Part shown: positions 23,326-31,649 of the stretch, piece after piece | How the letters are laid out: every line of letters starts with the position of its first letter | How positions within the stretch are numbered: the first letter of the stretch is position 1 | Origin: an uncultured Candidatus Melainabacteria bacterium | Lineage (GTDB): Bacteria; Cyanobacteriota; Vampirovibrionia; Gastranaerophilales; Gastranaerophilaceae | Direction of reading: 5' to 3' | Length of the DNA stretch: 31,792 nucleotides | NCBI GenBank assembly: GCA_934692665.1 | Contig: CAKUUG010000019.1 | Span: 1 to 31,792 of the forward strand | Position numbers and translations under genes: made by a program | Notes under the pieces: generated by a model | Database searches by the model: none | Seen by the model: only the letters and a program-made list of their open reading frames with translations | Told to the model about the DNA's origin: nothing

Positions 23326-25242
23326 ATGTTATTAGAAAAAACAAAATTATTCAATGAAGAATACAAAAAAACAATAAGAGAAGGGCTAGAGGCTCTAGGC
23401 AAAAAAAATCTTGCTCTTATTTTGCAAGGTGTGAGTTTTCCATCAAAAGAAAATGAAAACACAGGCTTTGGTACATACAACTCACAAGCCGCTAAAGAAC
23501 TCTTTGACTACACAAAAGGTATCTTTACAGCTATACAATTAGGTCCTCAAGGTAAAACAAAGTTATCGGATTCTTCTCCTTATACAGGAACTGTTTTTTC
23601 TAAAAACCCTTTATTTATTAATTTAAAAGATTTAACAACAGAAAAATGGGATAAAATACTATCAACAAAAACTCTAAACAAAATAATAGAAATGAATCCC
23701 AAAAAAGACACAAATAGAGCCGCATATTTATATGCAAACGAAAGTCTTAATTTGGCAAGTAATGAATTTTACAAAAATTTCAAAAAAAATGCTTCAAAAA
23801 AATTAAAACAAGAATTTTCTGATTTCAAAAAAGAAAACGCTTTTTGGCTTGACAAAGACGCTCTATATGAAGCATTATCTCTAGAAAATGATTCTGATTA
23901 TTGGCCACAATGGAAAAACGAATTAGACAAAAATTTGTTTGCAACAAATGACAAAAAACAAGCCCAAAAAAGAATTGATGTAATAAGCAAAAAATACTTC
24001 GATACAATAGAAAAATACAAATTAGAACAGTTTATTGTTCAAAAACAAAGCGAAGAAACTCTTGAATATACTAAAAAAATAGGTCTGAAGTTAATAGCAG
24101 ACAGACAAGTCGCATTTTCAGACAGAGACAACTGGGCGTATCAGTCAATGTTTTTAGATGGCTGGTGTTTGGGCTGCCCTCCTGATTATTTTTCAGAAGA
24201 CGGACAAGCATGGGGTTTTAGCGTTGTTGACCCTGAAAAATTATTCAACAAAGACGGTTCTCTTGGAGAAGCCGGACAATTATTGAAAAAATTGTATTTA
24301 AAAATGTTCAAAGAAAACCCCGGTGGCGTGAGAATAGACCACACAGTAGGCTTGATTGACCCATGGGTATACAAAAAAGGCCATCTTCCAAAAGTTGAAG
24401 AAGGTGCAGGAAGATTATATTCTTCTCCAAAACACCCTGAACTGGCTAAATATTCAATAGCAAAAGAAGAAAATATCAATAAAACACCAATCGATGGCAA
24501 GTTTGCAACTCCTGATGATGAAAAATGGATTGATAACCTATCTGATGAACAAGTAACGCTTTATGGCAGAATGATAGAACATATCGTTATTGCTGCAGCA
24601 AACGAGGCGGGTTTGTCTAAAGATTCAATTATTGCAGAGGATTTAGGAACATTAACATATCCTGTTGTACAAGTTATGAAAAAATACGCTCTTCAAGGCA
24701 TGAAACTTGTACAATTCGTTGTTCCGACACAATATGACCACCCATACAGATGCCGCAACATTACACCAAACTCTTGGGTAATGGTAGGAACTCATGACAA
24801 TGAACCAATCAGAATGTGGGCTTCAAAACTGGTTAATACTGAAGAAGCAAATCCATACATCAAAAATCTTATAGAAGATTTGTGTTATGAATTTGGTAAC
24901 AAAGATGAAGTTTGGCACAAAATGTATACAGATGAAAAATATTTTGGATTTATGAAATTAGTTGAATGTTTTGCATCAAAAAGCGAAAATATCCAAGTTT
25001 TCTTTACTGATTTCTTTGGAATAAATGAAGTATACAATACCCCAGGAACTTCAGGCGATCCAAACTGGACACTCAGATTGCCAAACGATTTCAAGAGTTT
25101 TTATCAAGAAAAATTAAAATCTCAAGAAGCTCTGAACTTGCCTTTAGTTTTGATTTATGCTATGAAAGCAAGAGGATGGGAATTCTACAAAAACCATCAA
25201 GACTTGTTAGACAAATTAGAAAAATTAGTTGCCGAAAATTAA
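23326..25242 (+). CDS. malQ: 4-alpha-glucanotransferase (GH77, amylomaltase)
   Basis: MalQ disproportionates alpha-1,4-glucans in maltodextrin and glycogen metabolism. GH77 motifs are clear: GPQGKT...SPYTGT near residue 85, a LIADRQVAFSDRD segment, nucleophile Asp338 in GVRIDHTVGL, acid/base Glu438 in IIAEDLG, and transition-state Asp491 in VGTHDNEP. At 638 residues it is longer than the ~500-residue common form, with extra charged helical sequence (about residues 120-240) before the catalytic core. A good ribosome binding site (GAGAGGA) precedes the ATG. It lies in the operon led by sigma paralogue B; glycogen synthesis genes are not in view. Confidence 0.92.
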   Translation: MLLEKTKLFNEEYKKTIREGLEALGKKNLALILQGVSFPSKENENTGFGTYNSQAAKELFDYTKGIFTAIQLGPQGKTKLSDSSPYTGTVFSKNPLFINLKDLTTEKWDKILSTKTLNKIIEMNPKKDTNRAAYLYANESLNLASNEFYKNFKKNASKKLKQEFSDFKKENAFWLDKDALYEALSLENDSDYWPQWKNELDKNLFATNDKKQAQKRIDVISKKYFDTIEKYKLEQFIVQKQSEETLEYTKKIGLKLIADRQVAFSDRDNWAYQSMFLDGWCLGCPPDYFSEDGQAWGFSVVDPEKLFNKDGSLGEAGQLLKKLYLKMFKENPGGVRIDHTVGLIDPWVYKKGHLPKVEEGAGRLYSSPKHPELAKYSIAKEENINKTPIDGKFATPDDEKWIDNLSDEQVTLYGRMIEHIVIAAANEAGLSKDSIIAEDLGTLTYPVVQVMKKYALQGMKLVQFVVPTQYDHPYRCRNITPNSWVMVGTHDNEPIRMWASKLVNTEEANPYIKNLIEDLCYEFGNKDEVWHKMYTDEKYFGFMKLVECFASKSENIQVFFTDFFGINEVYNTPGTSGDPNWTLRLPNDFKSFYQEKLKSQEALNLPLVLIYAMKARGWEFYKNHQDLLDKLEKLVAEN

Positions 25243-25259
25243 AAAAATAAAGTTGGAAT

Positions 25260-26567
25260 ATGAAAAATAAATTTTTAAAATACATTATAGTTTTATGTTT
25301 TATAATTGCAGGAACGATAGGTGCAAACGCCTTTTCGTTCCGCAATATGACATTGGATTTGATACATATATCAGATACACATATTTCAACAACAAGAAGT
25401 GACACATCATACAAGGCTTTGGGTTCATCGAGTCTATTATTAAAAGATGCAATCGAGCAAATCAACAAAATAAAAGGTTTGGATTTTGTATTATTTACAG
25501 GCGATATGGTAGATAGTGCAACAAAAGACAACTATACAGAATATTATAGGCTATTATCAAAACTAAAATACCCGACATTAAACGCATTTGGCAACCATGA
25601 TTTCAATTATGGGGAATTATCGAAAGACGAAGTTTTGGATATTGTAAAAACATACAATCCAAATTATACATTTGCCGATTCATACTATGCTTTTACGCCA
25701 AAAACCGATTATCGGATAATTATTCTTGATGGCGTTGTTGTGGATGAAAATACATCAAACGGAAGACTAACGGAAGAGCAGTTACAATTTTTAGATAACG
25801 AATTGTCGCAAAATCAAGACAAAATCTGTGTAATTGCGATGCACTTTCCACCGGTTGAGCCATTTGTTGCAAAAGAACATCAACTCTTAAATGCCGACAG
25901 GATGAATGAAATTCTAATCAAGTACAAAAATCCTATAATTGTATTAACAGGTCACTATCATGCGACAAAAATCAGACAAATGGGCAATATCGTATTTGTT
26001 TCAACACCATCGATGGTGACATATCCGATGGGTTTTCGTCACATAAAAATAACAAATTTTAAAGACAGAGTAAATTACAAATTTGAATTTTTGTCAACAA
26101 ACTTGGATGATATAAAAGAAAAAAATCGTCAAAGCGTGATTTCTTATTCTATGTTAGCAGGCCAAGAAAAAGACAGAGATTTGGAATTTACATACTTTAA
26201 AAAACATCCAAAATCACAATTGTATAAAAAAAGAAAAATAAAAGCTGCTTCAAAAACCAAAAAAGCAACTAAACGTGAATTGAAAAAATTGGAAAAACCG
26301 CAATTACCAAAAACGGTAAAACCAAAAAAAGAAAAAACGAAAAAAATTAAACCGACAAAAGAAGAAAAAGTTTTAAAAACAAAAGAAAAAACGAAAAAAG
26401 TTAAACCAATAAAAGAAGAGAAACCAAAAATTATAAAAGAAAAAAATATAGTCAAAAAACCAAAAAAAGAACGAAAACAAATAAATTGGAATATTTTTTC
26501 TAAAATTAAAGCTAAATTTAACAACAAATTCAAAAAAACAAAAACTGTCACACCAGAGGAAATTTAA
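25260..26567 (+). CDS. Exported calcineurin-like metallophosphoesterase with Lys-rich C-terminal tail
   Basis: The 435-residue protein has a signal peptide or N-terminal anchor (YIIVLCFIIAGTIGANA) and the full metallophosphoesterase signature: DTHIS, GDMVD, GNHDF, MHFPP and GHYHA, which bind two metals. The catalytic domain spans about residues 30-300. From about residue 322 to the end the sequence is dominated by Lys with Thr, Pro and Glu in repeats such as KTKKVKPIKEEKPK. The substrate (nucleotide, phospholipid or sugar phosphate) cannot be told. It starts 17 nt after malQ, and its stop shares a base with the next start (TAATG), so all three are cotranscribed. Confidence 0.88.
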   Translation: MKNKFLKYIIVLCFIIAGTIGANAFSFRNMTLDLIHISDTHISTTRSDTSYKALGSSSLLLKDAIEQINKIKGLDFVLFTGDMVDSATKDNYTEYYRLLSKLKYPTLNAFGNHDFNYGELSKDEVLDIVKTYNPNYTFADSYYAFTPKTDYRIIILDGVVVDENTSNGRLTEEQLQFLDNELSQNQDKICVIAMHFPPVEPFVAKEHQLLNADRMNEILIKYKNPIIVLTGHYHATKIRQMGNIVFVSTPSMVTYPMGFRHIKITNFKDRVNYKFEFLSTNLDDIKEKNRQSVISYSMLAGQEKDRDLEFTYFKKHPKSQLYKKRKIKAASKTKKATKRELKKLEKPQLPKTVKPKKEKTKKIKPTKEEKVLKTKEKTKKVKPIKEEKPKIIKEKNIVKKPKKERKQINWNIFSKIKAKFNNKFKKTKTVTPEEI

Positions 26568-27451
26568 TGACAAACTTTACAGTAAAATTCAGAGGAACAA
26601 GAGGTTCTTATCCGACACCGAAAAACAACTTTCTAAAATTCGGGGGAAATACTTCTTGTGTTGAAGTTCACTGTGGAAAGCAATTGGTAATTTTAGATTC
26701 CGGAACAGGAATTGTCGACATAGGAAATGACATTTTAAAAAAAGGGTATTGTCAAAAAAATACAACAATAGTCTTGAGCCACATTCACCAAGACCATATT
26801 CAAGGGCTTCAGTTTTACAAACCATTGTTTAGTAAAGATTCTGAAATTAATTTGTTTGGACTCAATAAGTACAATGAAAATCTCAAAACAACATTAAAAA
26901 ATATTCTGTTTGACACGGTTTTTCCTCTAAATTTGGATGAAATAAAAAGTGATTTCAAAATACACAATTTTTCACCTGACCAAACAATACTAATCAACCA
27001 AGAAGGAAAAACCCAAATAGTCGATACTGAAGAAAACGTTAAAATAAAAGAAAACATCATAAAAATTTCATCTATCAAAATCCCGCACCCAAAAGAAGGA
27101 TGCTTGAGTATCAAAATCGAATACAATAACAAAACTTTGATTTATGCAACCGACAAAGAAAGTTTTGATAATGATGATGATTTTATTAATTTTGCAAATA
27201 ATTCAAGCTGTTTAATCCATGATGCACAATACATAAAAGAAGATTACAACAACAAATTTCACCCCAAAAAAGGCTATGGGCATTCAACTTTTGATATGGC
27301 AATAAATGTTTTTGAAAAAACAAATTCAAAAAAATTGTTCTTCTATCATTATGACCCTGATTATGACGACAAAAAACTATCAGAACTGGAAAAACAATAC
27401 TCAAGAAACAATATATTTTTTGCAAAAGAAAATTTGGAATTTGAATTATGA
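26567..27451 (+). CDS. MBL-fold metallohydrolase
   Basis: The 294-residue cytoplasmic protein has the metallo-beta-lactamase fold: GTRGSYPTP and FGGNTSCVEV at the N-terminus, LDSGTGI, the metal motif SHIHQDHIQGL (HxHxDH) near residue 67, IYATDKE and a late YGHST. This opening is typical of the cyclic-nucleotide phosphodiesterase / PhnP-like branch. It therefore probably hydrolyses a phosphodiester, but the substrate is not decidable. The start overlaps the upstream stop (TAATG), and its stop overlaps the next start (ATGA), so expression is tightly coupled to the phosphoesterase and TPR genes. Confidence 0.87.
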   Translation: MTNFTVKFRGTRGSYPTPKNNFLKFGGNTSCVEVHCGKQLVILDSGTGIVDIGNDILKKGYCQKNTTIVLSHIHQDHIQGLQFYKPLFSKDSEINLFGLNKYNENLKTTLKNILFDTVFPLNLDEIKSDFKIHNFSPDQTILINQEGKTQIVDTEENVKIKENIIKISSIKIPHPKEGCLSIKIEYNNKTLIYATDKESFDNDDDFINFANNSSCLIHDAQYIKEDYNNKFHPKKGYGHSTFDMAINVFEKTNSKKLFFYHYDPDYDDKKLSELEKQYSRNNIFFAKENLEFEL

Positions 27452-28014
27452 AAAAATTCATAGTTTTTGTTTTTTTATTTTGCATTTCAAACTTCAATTG
27501 TTACGCTATGCAATCAAAACACGGGCTGGATGGTCATGAACAGGCGATAATCGATGCAACAAAAAATGCCAGAACCCATTCTAATATGGGAAATATTTAT
27601 TTTAAAGATGGAAATTTAATTTCTGCAATAAAAGAATATGAAATAGCTTACAAATTAACATACAAATCTTCCGGCTCGTCAGTTTATTTGTACAATCTTT
27701 CACGTTGCTATATGCAACTGAATAATTTTGAACAAGCAAAAATATATCTGGATGAAGCAATAAAAAAAGATTGTCTTAATATGACATACTACAAAGCAAT
27801 TGTAGATTGTTATATAAAACTCAATATTGAACAAAATGAGCTTGAAAAATGTCTGAACGACGCTGAAAATCCCTATAATAGAATTGTTGCAGGGTTGATA
27901 TTTTTAAAAATAGGGAAAAAACAGACAGCAAAAAATATTTTTGATGAATTTGTAAATGAAAACCCTGATATGATAATCACCCAAGATGTAAAACAAATCT
28001 TACATCAATTGTAA
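27448..28014 (+). CDS. Exported TPR-repeat protein
   Basis: The 188-residue protein has a signal peptide (MKKFIVFVFLFCISNFNCYA) and then TPR-like helical pairs: ARTHSNMGNIYFKDGNLISAIKEY, VYLYNLSRCYMQLNNFEQAKIYL, and NRIVAGLIFLKIGKKQTAKNIF. TPRs mediate protein-protein contacts, here on the outer side of the inner membrane. A Cys next to the cleavage region (NCYA) is not in a proper lipobox. It is the last gene of the operon, coupled by ATGA to the MBL-fold gene. The partner is unknown. Confidence 0.8.
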   Translation: MKKFIVFVFLFCISNFNCYAMQSKHGLDGHEQAIIDATKNARTHSNMGNIYFKDGNLISAIKEYEIAYKLTYKSSGSSVYLYNLSRCYMQLNNFEQAKIYLDEAIKKDCLNMTYYKAIVDCYIKLNIEQNELEKCLNDAENPYNRIVAGLIFLKIGKKQTAKNIFDEFVNENPDMIITQDVKQILHQL

Positions 28015-28024
28015 ATTAATTTAA

Positions 28025-28690
28025 TTAGTCTTGGAGCTTTTTATCTAACAATTTTTGAACATTTGTAATTATGTCGTTATGAGTGATTTCTTTTGGACGC
28101 ATTCCATCTAATTCTATAAAATTGTATTCATCAATTAATTTTTTGTATTCTTCAAGACATCTTTTTTGATAAATTTCAAAACTATTGTAGATATCACCCG
28201 AAATCCCAATATCACGTCCCGATTCAAAATAATCAAGAACACCGTTTTTTGCAATCAATCTTTTTATTAATATATCAGGTGAAACATTTAAATAAAAAAC
28301 CAAATCAGGCTTTGGTGCAAAACTATACAAGTTTTTTACCCATTGTATATCGTGGCCTCTTACTGAATCTCTAACATAAGCCGTATAAATATATCTATCC
28401 ATTAAAACAACAAAACCCGCTTTTAGTGCCGGAATAATTTCATTTTCCAGCCTATCTGTATAATCTGCAGCATAAAGCAGTGAAAATGTTGTAGTGTTAA
28501 GCATATTTCTTTCTTTTGCTTCGTTAATTACACCGGAAATAAGGCGAGAAGTTTTCCATTGAGAAACAGTGCAGCCAAAACCTTTGTTTTTTATATATTC
28601 AGACAGCATATTAACATGGGTTGATTTTCCCGAGCCATCAGTACCTTCAATTACTATCAATAAGCCATCATAACCATGGTTTGTATTCAT
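28025..28690 (-). CDS. dTMP kinase-like protein (paralogue 1)
   Basis: The 221-residue P-loop kinase has Walker A EGTDGSGKST, the nucleotide-binding DRYIYTAYVRD motif and a PKPDLVFYLNVSPDI strand, as in the thymidylate kinase family (dTMP to dTDP). It differs from standard Tmk in the DRY box (usually DRY..S..AYQ) and in the lid region. It follows a paralogous gene directly: the upstream stop and this ATG are adjacent (TAAATG). Both share QW-(K/N)-(T/S)-S-(R/E)-LIS after the first helix and the ALKAGFVVL(M/A)DRY stretch. One could be the essential Tmk and the other specialised, or both may have another monophosphate substrate. Confidence 0.8.
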   Translation of the reverse strand: MNTNHGYDGLLIVIEGTDGSGKSTHVNMLSEYIKNKGFGCTVSQWKTSRLISGVINEAKERNMLNTTTFSLLYAADYTDRLENEIIPALKAGFVVLMDRYIYTAYVRDSVRGHDIQWVKNLYSFAPKPDLVFYLNVSPDILIKRLIAKNGVLDYFESGRDIGISGDIYNSFEIYQKRCLEEYKKLIDEYNFIELDGMRPKEITHNDIITNVQKLLDKKLQD

Positions 28691-29377
28691 TTAATCTTCT
28701 ACCTCAACAAAAATATTTTTATCTTTTAACAATTGGGCAACCTTTTTTCTCATATATTTCTGTTTTTCATAGATACTTTTGTTTGCATCTATTTTTATCA
28801 ACCCAAATTCATCAACCATTTTTTTGTATTGATCAACTATTCTATTTTGAAACAACAAGTAGCTTTTGTATGGATTTCTTGACAATTTCATGTCCATGCC
28901 GGCTTCGTAAAATTTTGGTTGCCTATTTGAACAAATTCTATCCAAACTATCTTTTGGACTAACATCAAAATAAAAAGTCATATCAGGTTTTATTGCAAAA
29001 GAATACATATTACGCACCCAAGAAGAATCAACCTCTCTTGCAACATCTCTTGCAAAAGCTGTATAAACATATCTGTCAGCCAATACTACAAAACCCGCTT
29101 TTAGTGCCGGTTTTATTGTTCTTTCCAATCTGTCTGCAAAATCAACAGCATGTAAAAGAGAAAAGGTTCTTCCTGAAAGCAGGTTTTTCTTTTTCGCCTT
29201 TTTTGTTGTTTTTGAAATTAATTCGGAAGAATTCCATTGTGTTAAAATCACATCAACACCTGAATCAACCAACCACTCATGCAAAAGTTCTATCTGGGTT
29301 GACTTTCCTGCTCCATCAATTCCTTCAACGCAAATAAGCCTACCAGAGTAATCATGATTTTTTGAAAATCTTAACAT
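28691..29377 (-). CDS. dTMP kinase-like protein (paralogue 2)
   Basis: The 228-residue protein has Walker A EGIDGAGKST, DRYVYTAFARD, and KPDMTFYFDVSPKDSL, placing it in the thymidylate kinase family next to its paralogue. The C-terminal third differs from paralogue 1 (QPKFYEAGMDMKLSRNPYKS). The ATG at 29377 has AAGGGTG upstream; an in-frame TTG 24 nt earlier lies before that site. It is the promoter-proximal gene of the pair, divergent from the membrane protein gene at 29449. Whether it phosphorylates dTMP cannot be concluded from the motifs. Confidence 0.8.
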   Translation of the reverse strand: MLRFSKNHDYSGRLICVEGIDGAGKSTQIELLHEWLVDSGVDVILTQWNSSELISKTTKKAKKKNLLSGRTFSLLHAVDFADRLERTIKPALKAGFVVLADRYVYTAFARDVAREVDSSWVRNMYSFAIKPDMTFYFDVSPKDSLDRICSNRQPKFYEAGMDMKLSRNPYKSYLLFQNRIVDQYKKMVDEFGLIKIDANKSIYEKQKYMRKKVAQLLKDKNIFVEVED

Positions 29378-29417
29378 TTTGCACCCTTGTTTTTTTATCA
29401 ATCAAATACTATATTAG

Positions 29418-29428
29418 ATTATATAGCA
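29418..29428 (-). promoter_or_regulatory. Candidate extended -10 promoter of the kinase pair
   Basis: On the minus strand TGCTATATAAT (29428-29418) contains an extended -10 (TGC followed by TATATA, overlapping TATAAT), about 40 nt upstream of the ATG at 29377. No convincing -35 is present. Confidence 0.4.
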
Positions 29429-29448
29429 AAAACACAACGAGGGGATAA

Positions 29449-30312
29449 ATGATATTAAGTTTAATTAAAAAATCTTTCAAACAAGTTATTGAAAACAGCT
29501 CTATAACATTGTTTTTGGTTACATATTTAATCGCAATCAGTATTCTTGCCCCGCTTGCCAGAACCAATTTTTTAGTAATCAGTCTTGGGATTTGTGCTGT
29601 TTTGTTAACAGTTGCATATGTTTCAGGCTGGTTTTATATGATAAATACTATTTCATCAACAAAAGAAGAAGAACTAAAGAATAAAAATATGTTTTCTGTA
29701 TTTTTTGAAGGAGTTGGAAAGAACTTTTTATCTGTATTTATCGCTTTAATTTTTTATTTTTTGATAGCATCTTTAGTGTTTTTTCTGTCAGGATTTTTAG
29801 CAAATCATTTTTTTGGCGATATTAATGTAATCTTAAAAGACATTATGACAAAAGCAACCGAAAACACCAATCTTATTGATTTGTTGTCAACATTACCTAC
29901 AGATAAACAATACACTTTATATGGGTGGCAGTTTTGTTTTATTATAGGAAGCAGTATTTTTAGCTTTCTTTTTATGATGTATTTTCCATTTTTGTTTAAT
30001 TCAAACAACAACGTATTTTTAAGACCTTTTACATCTTTTTATAAATCTATAAAATTTATATTTAAAAATTTCTTATTAACTTTGGGTTTGTATTTTACAA
30101 TTTATTTTTCTTACGTATTTTTGAATATTTTACGTACATTTACGGCAAATTATGTTATAGTTTCGCTCATATTGTTTTTTGTTTATATTTATTTTCTTGC
30201 AACTATTGTTATGATAATATTTAACTATTATGAAGCAAAAAATAATAGTACTAACGGGCCCGACTGCATCAGGGAAAACGAAAATATCGATTCAGCTGGC
30301 AAAGAAGATTAA
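29449..30312 (+). CDS. Polytopic membrane protein of unknown function
   Basis: The 287-residue protein has about six hydrophobic segments: FLVTYLIAISILAPLA, FLVISLGICAVLLTVAYVSG, FIALIFYFLIASLVFFLSGF, FCFIIGSSIFSFLFMMYFPF, FLLTLGLYFTIYFSYVFL and YVIVSLILFFVYIYFLATIV. A charged loop of about 45 residues lies between segments 3 and 4. It resembles the general shape of DUF4013/UPF0259-type membrane proteins, without a motif that decides it. The ribosome binding site is strong (GAGGGG). Its last 27 codons overlap the start of miaA in another frame, so the two genes are probably cotranscribed. Confidence 0.75.
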   Translation: MILSLIKKSFKQVIENSSITLFLVTYLIAISILAPLARTNFLVISLGICAVLLTVAYVSGWFYMINTISSTKEEELKNKNMFSVFFEGVGKNFLSVFIALIFYFLIASLVFFLSGFLANHFFGDINVILKDIMTKATENTNLIDLLSTLPTDKQYTLYGWQFCFIIGSSIFSFLFMMYFPFLFNSNNNVFLRPFTSFYKSIKFIFKNFLLTLGLYFTIYFSYVFLNILRTFTANYVIVSLILFFVYIYFLATIVMIIFNYYEAKNNSTNGPDCIRENENIDSAGKED

Positions 30313-31087
30313 TGCAGAAATAATCTGTGCAGATTCTAGAATTGTATACAAAGATTTAGACATAGTTTCAGCAAAACCGACTTTAATCGAACAAGACGGC
30401 ATTGTTCATCATTTGATAGATATTATTGATGCTAAAAAAGATTTCTCTGCGGGAGATTTTGTACAAAGAGCGGAAGAAATAATTCGAAATTCTAAAAAAC
30501 CGCTCATAATTTCAGGTGGGACTTGGTTTTATATAAAAAGTTTATTAGATGAAGAAAAACTTCCAAAATGCAACATAAATCCTGAATTCAGAAAAGAACT
30601 GGAAAACATCGACAGCAATATTTTGTGGGAAAAATTAAATTCAATAGATTCAAAAAGAGCTTCTTTGATTCATCCAAACAACAAAGACAAAATTATTCGC
30701 TCGATTGAATTGTGCAAATATTTAGGGATGCCAATTTCAAAATACAAAAGAGAAAGCAATCAAAAATACGATTCTTATTGGTTTATGCCAAAAATAGAAA
30801 GAGAAGAACTCTACAAAAGGATAAATTCCAGAGTTGATGAAATGATAAAACAAGGTCTGTATGAAGAGTGGCAAAAAAACAACGAAAAATACGGCAAAAC
30901 CAAAATAATGTACAACACTATAGGGTATAAAGAATTCTATGAGATAGAAGATTTTAACTTTGCAGTTGAAAAAATAAAACAACATACAAGAAATTTTGCA
31001 AAAAGACAGTTGACATATTTCAAATCTAATTCCAAAATAAAATTAGTAAACACTGTTGATGATATTTTAAAAGGAATAAACAATTGA
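30230..31087 (+). CDS. miaA: tRNA dimethylallyltransferase
   Basis: MiaA adds a dimethylallyl group to A37 of tRNAs that read UNN codons. The 285-residue protein has the P-loop GPTASGKT at residues 9-16, ADSRIVYKDLDIVSAKP, HHLIDIID and GGTWFYIKSLL (family consensus GGTGLYI; Trp replaces Gly here). The helical part includes HPNNKDKIIRSIE, and a conserved GYKEF lies near the end. It is slightly shorter than the ~310-residue average. No ribosome binding site is evident and the start lies inside the upstream membrane protein gene, implying coupling. The next gene starts at a TTG overlapping its stop. Confidence 0.95.
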   Translation: MKQKIIVLTGPTASGKTKISIQLAKKINAEIICADSRIVYKDLDIVSAKPTLIEQDGIVHHLIDIIDAKKDFSAGDFVQRAEEIIRNSKKPLIISGGTWFYIKSLLDEEKLPKCNINPEFRKELENIDSNILWEKLNSIDSKRASLIHPNNKDKIIRSIELCKYLGMPISKYKRESNQKYDSYWFMPKIEREELYKRINSRVDEMIKQGLYEEWQKNNEKYGKTKIMYNTIGYKEFYEIEDFNFAVEKIKQHTRNFAKRQLTYFKSNSKIKLVNTVDDILKGINN

Positions 31088-31647
31088 AAAAGATTACACT
31101 TTTGGTTTTTATGTTTTTAATGACTTTTGTTGCATTTGCAAAAGAAGAAACAATTCAAGCAGGAGTCAAGTACAACGAAGCAACTGCAAGAGTTGAAGCG
31201 TTTAAAGATGTAGAAAGAAAAATCGACAAAGACATTTTTAAAGATTACTTAAAAGATGTAAACAGAAAAGAAAATTTAGAAAAAATTGCAAATTATGATT
31301 TCAATATAGAAGATGAAAGATATTTGTGTCCATTTTATATAAAAAATGCCCTAGCCAGCTACTCGGTTACTTATTACAACAAAATGGAAGAATATACGTT
31401 TTATTACAATATTTTAGGAAATTTAATCAAATTAGACAAAATAGTAAACATAGATTATCCGATAAAAACCTATAGCTATTCACGTTATGGCAATTTAGTT
31501 TCTGTTACTTTTTCTGTCGATATAGATGAACAATTTATATACAACGAAAACGGAAAACTTCTTGCTCATTGGCTAGAAAACAAAATGATTAAAAAACCTG
31601 CTTATTTAAAAATGATTGATTTAAGACGTGGTGATAATGGAGATTAA
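31084..31647 (+). CDS. Small exported protein of unknown function
   Basis: The 187-residue protein begins with a signal peptide (ITLLVFMFLMTFVAFA) cleaved near residue 20, followed by a helical charged region and then beta-rich sequence (YSVTYYNKMEEYTFYYNILG, YSRYGNLVSVTFSVD) with a faint resemblance to YD-type repeats. I cannot assign a family. The TTG start overlaps the miaA stop by 4 nt and has AAGGA about 9 nt upstream, so translation is coupled to miaA. Another exported protein gene follows after 2 nt. Confidence 0.7.
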   Translation: MKKITLLVFMFLMTFVAFAKEETIQAGVKYNEATARVEAFKDVERKIDKDIFKDYLKDVNRKENLEKIANYDFNIEDERYLCPFYIKNALASYSVTYYNKMEEYTFYYNILGNLIKLDKIVNIDYPIKTYSYSRYGNLVSVTFSVDIDEQFIYNENGKLLAHWLENKMIKKPAYLKMIDLRRGDNGD

Positions 31648-31649
31648 AA

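Noticed and set aside
26144..26573. Phe-rich open frames on the minus strand
   Set aside because: They are reverse complements of the Lys-rich (AAA/AAG) tail of the phosphoesterase, which automatically yields Phe/Leu-rich antisense frames.
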